This document shows positions 5,647 through 5,676 of a DNA stretch of 5,676 nt, piece after piece (the first letter of the stretch is position 1; every line of letters begins with the position of its first letter). The DNA is from Akkermansiaceae bacterium. GTDB lineage: Bacteria; Verrucomicrobiota; Verrucomicrobiia; Verrucomicrobiales; Akkermansiaceae. The position numbers and the translations under genes were made by a program. The notes below the pieces were generated by a model. The model had not been told where the DNA came from. It worked only from the letters and a program-made list of their open reading frames with translations, and searched no databases. The stretch is from contig JALOTR010000224.1 in assembly GCA_025457805.1 (NCBI GenBank), positions 1 through 5,676 of the forward strand, read 5' to 3'.

Positions 5647-5676
5647 GCTGCCCATCCGCGCGTCCGAACAAGTCCA

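Overview
The window holds four protein genes and one well-defined regulatory spacer. It looks like chromosomal DNA from a Verrucomicrobiota bacterium, perhaps a Luteolibacter- or Haloferula-like member of Verrucomicrobiales. This assignment is inferred from GC-rich coding sequence, few Shine-Dalgarno sites, a large Gly/Ser/Thr/Asn-rich exported beta-structured protein, a GH71/99-like hydrolase, and a kinase whose sensor type I associate with that phylum. No marker gene is present to prove it.

Layout from left to right. Bases 1-1765 (minus strand) are the first 588 codons of a secreted or surface beta-rich protein that runs off the left edge without a stop. It has two tandem modules of about 215 residues, then a segment with a W..A.NW motif. 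Bases 1766-2020 are the divergent spacer. It contains two 17-bp palindromes, 1838-1854 and 1884-1900, which are inverted copies of each other. A plausible minus-strand promoter abuts the first and a weaker plus-strand promoter abuts the second. Bases 2021-3319 (plus) encode an exported GH71/99-like glycoside hydrolase. Its stop codon lies only 9 bases from the stop codon of the convergent gene. Bases 3329-3961 (minus) encode a NarL/FixJ response regulator. Bases 3981-5636 (minus) encode its cognate membrane histidine kinase, 19 bases upstream of the regulator in the same operon.

Working model (inference): the kinase senses an extracytoplasmic ligand, possibly a carbohydrate, through a beta-sandwich-containing Y_Y_Y-like sensor and phosphorylates the regulator. 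The regulator, or a related LuxR-type protein, may bind the paired palindromes and switch on the surface protein and the hydrolase together. The sequence shows the paired sites and their promoter-proximal placement. It does not show which protein binds them.

No RNA genes, CRISPR arrays, insertion sequences, attachment sites or replication origins were seen. The left gene is cut by the window. The right edge lies 40 bases upstream of the kinase start, so that operon's promoter is outside the window.
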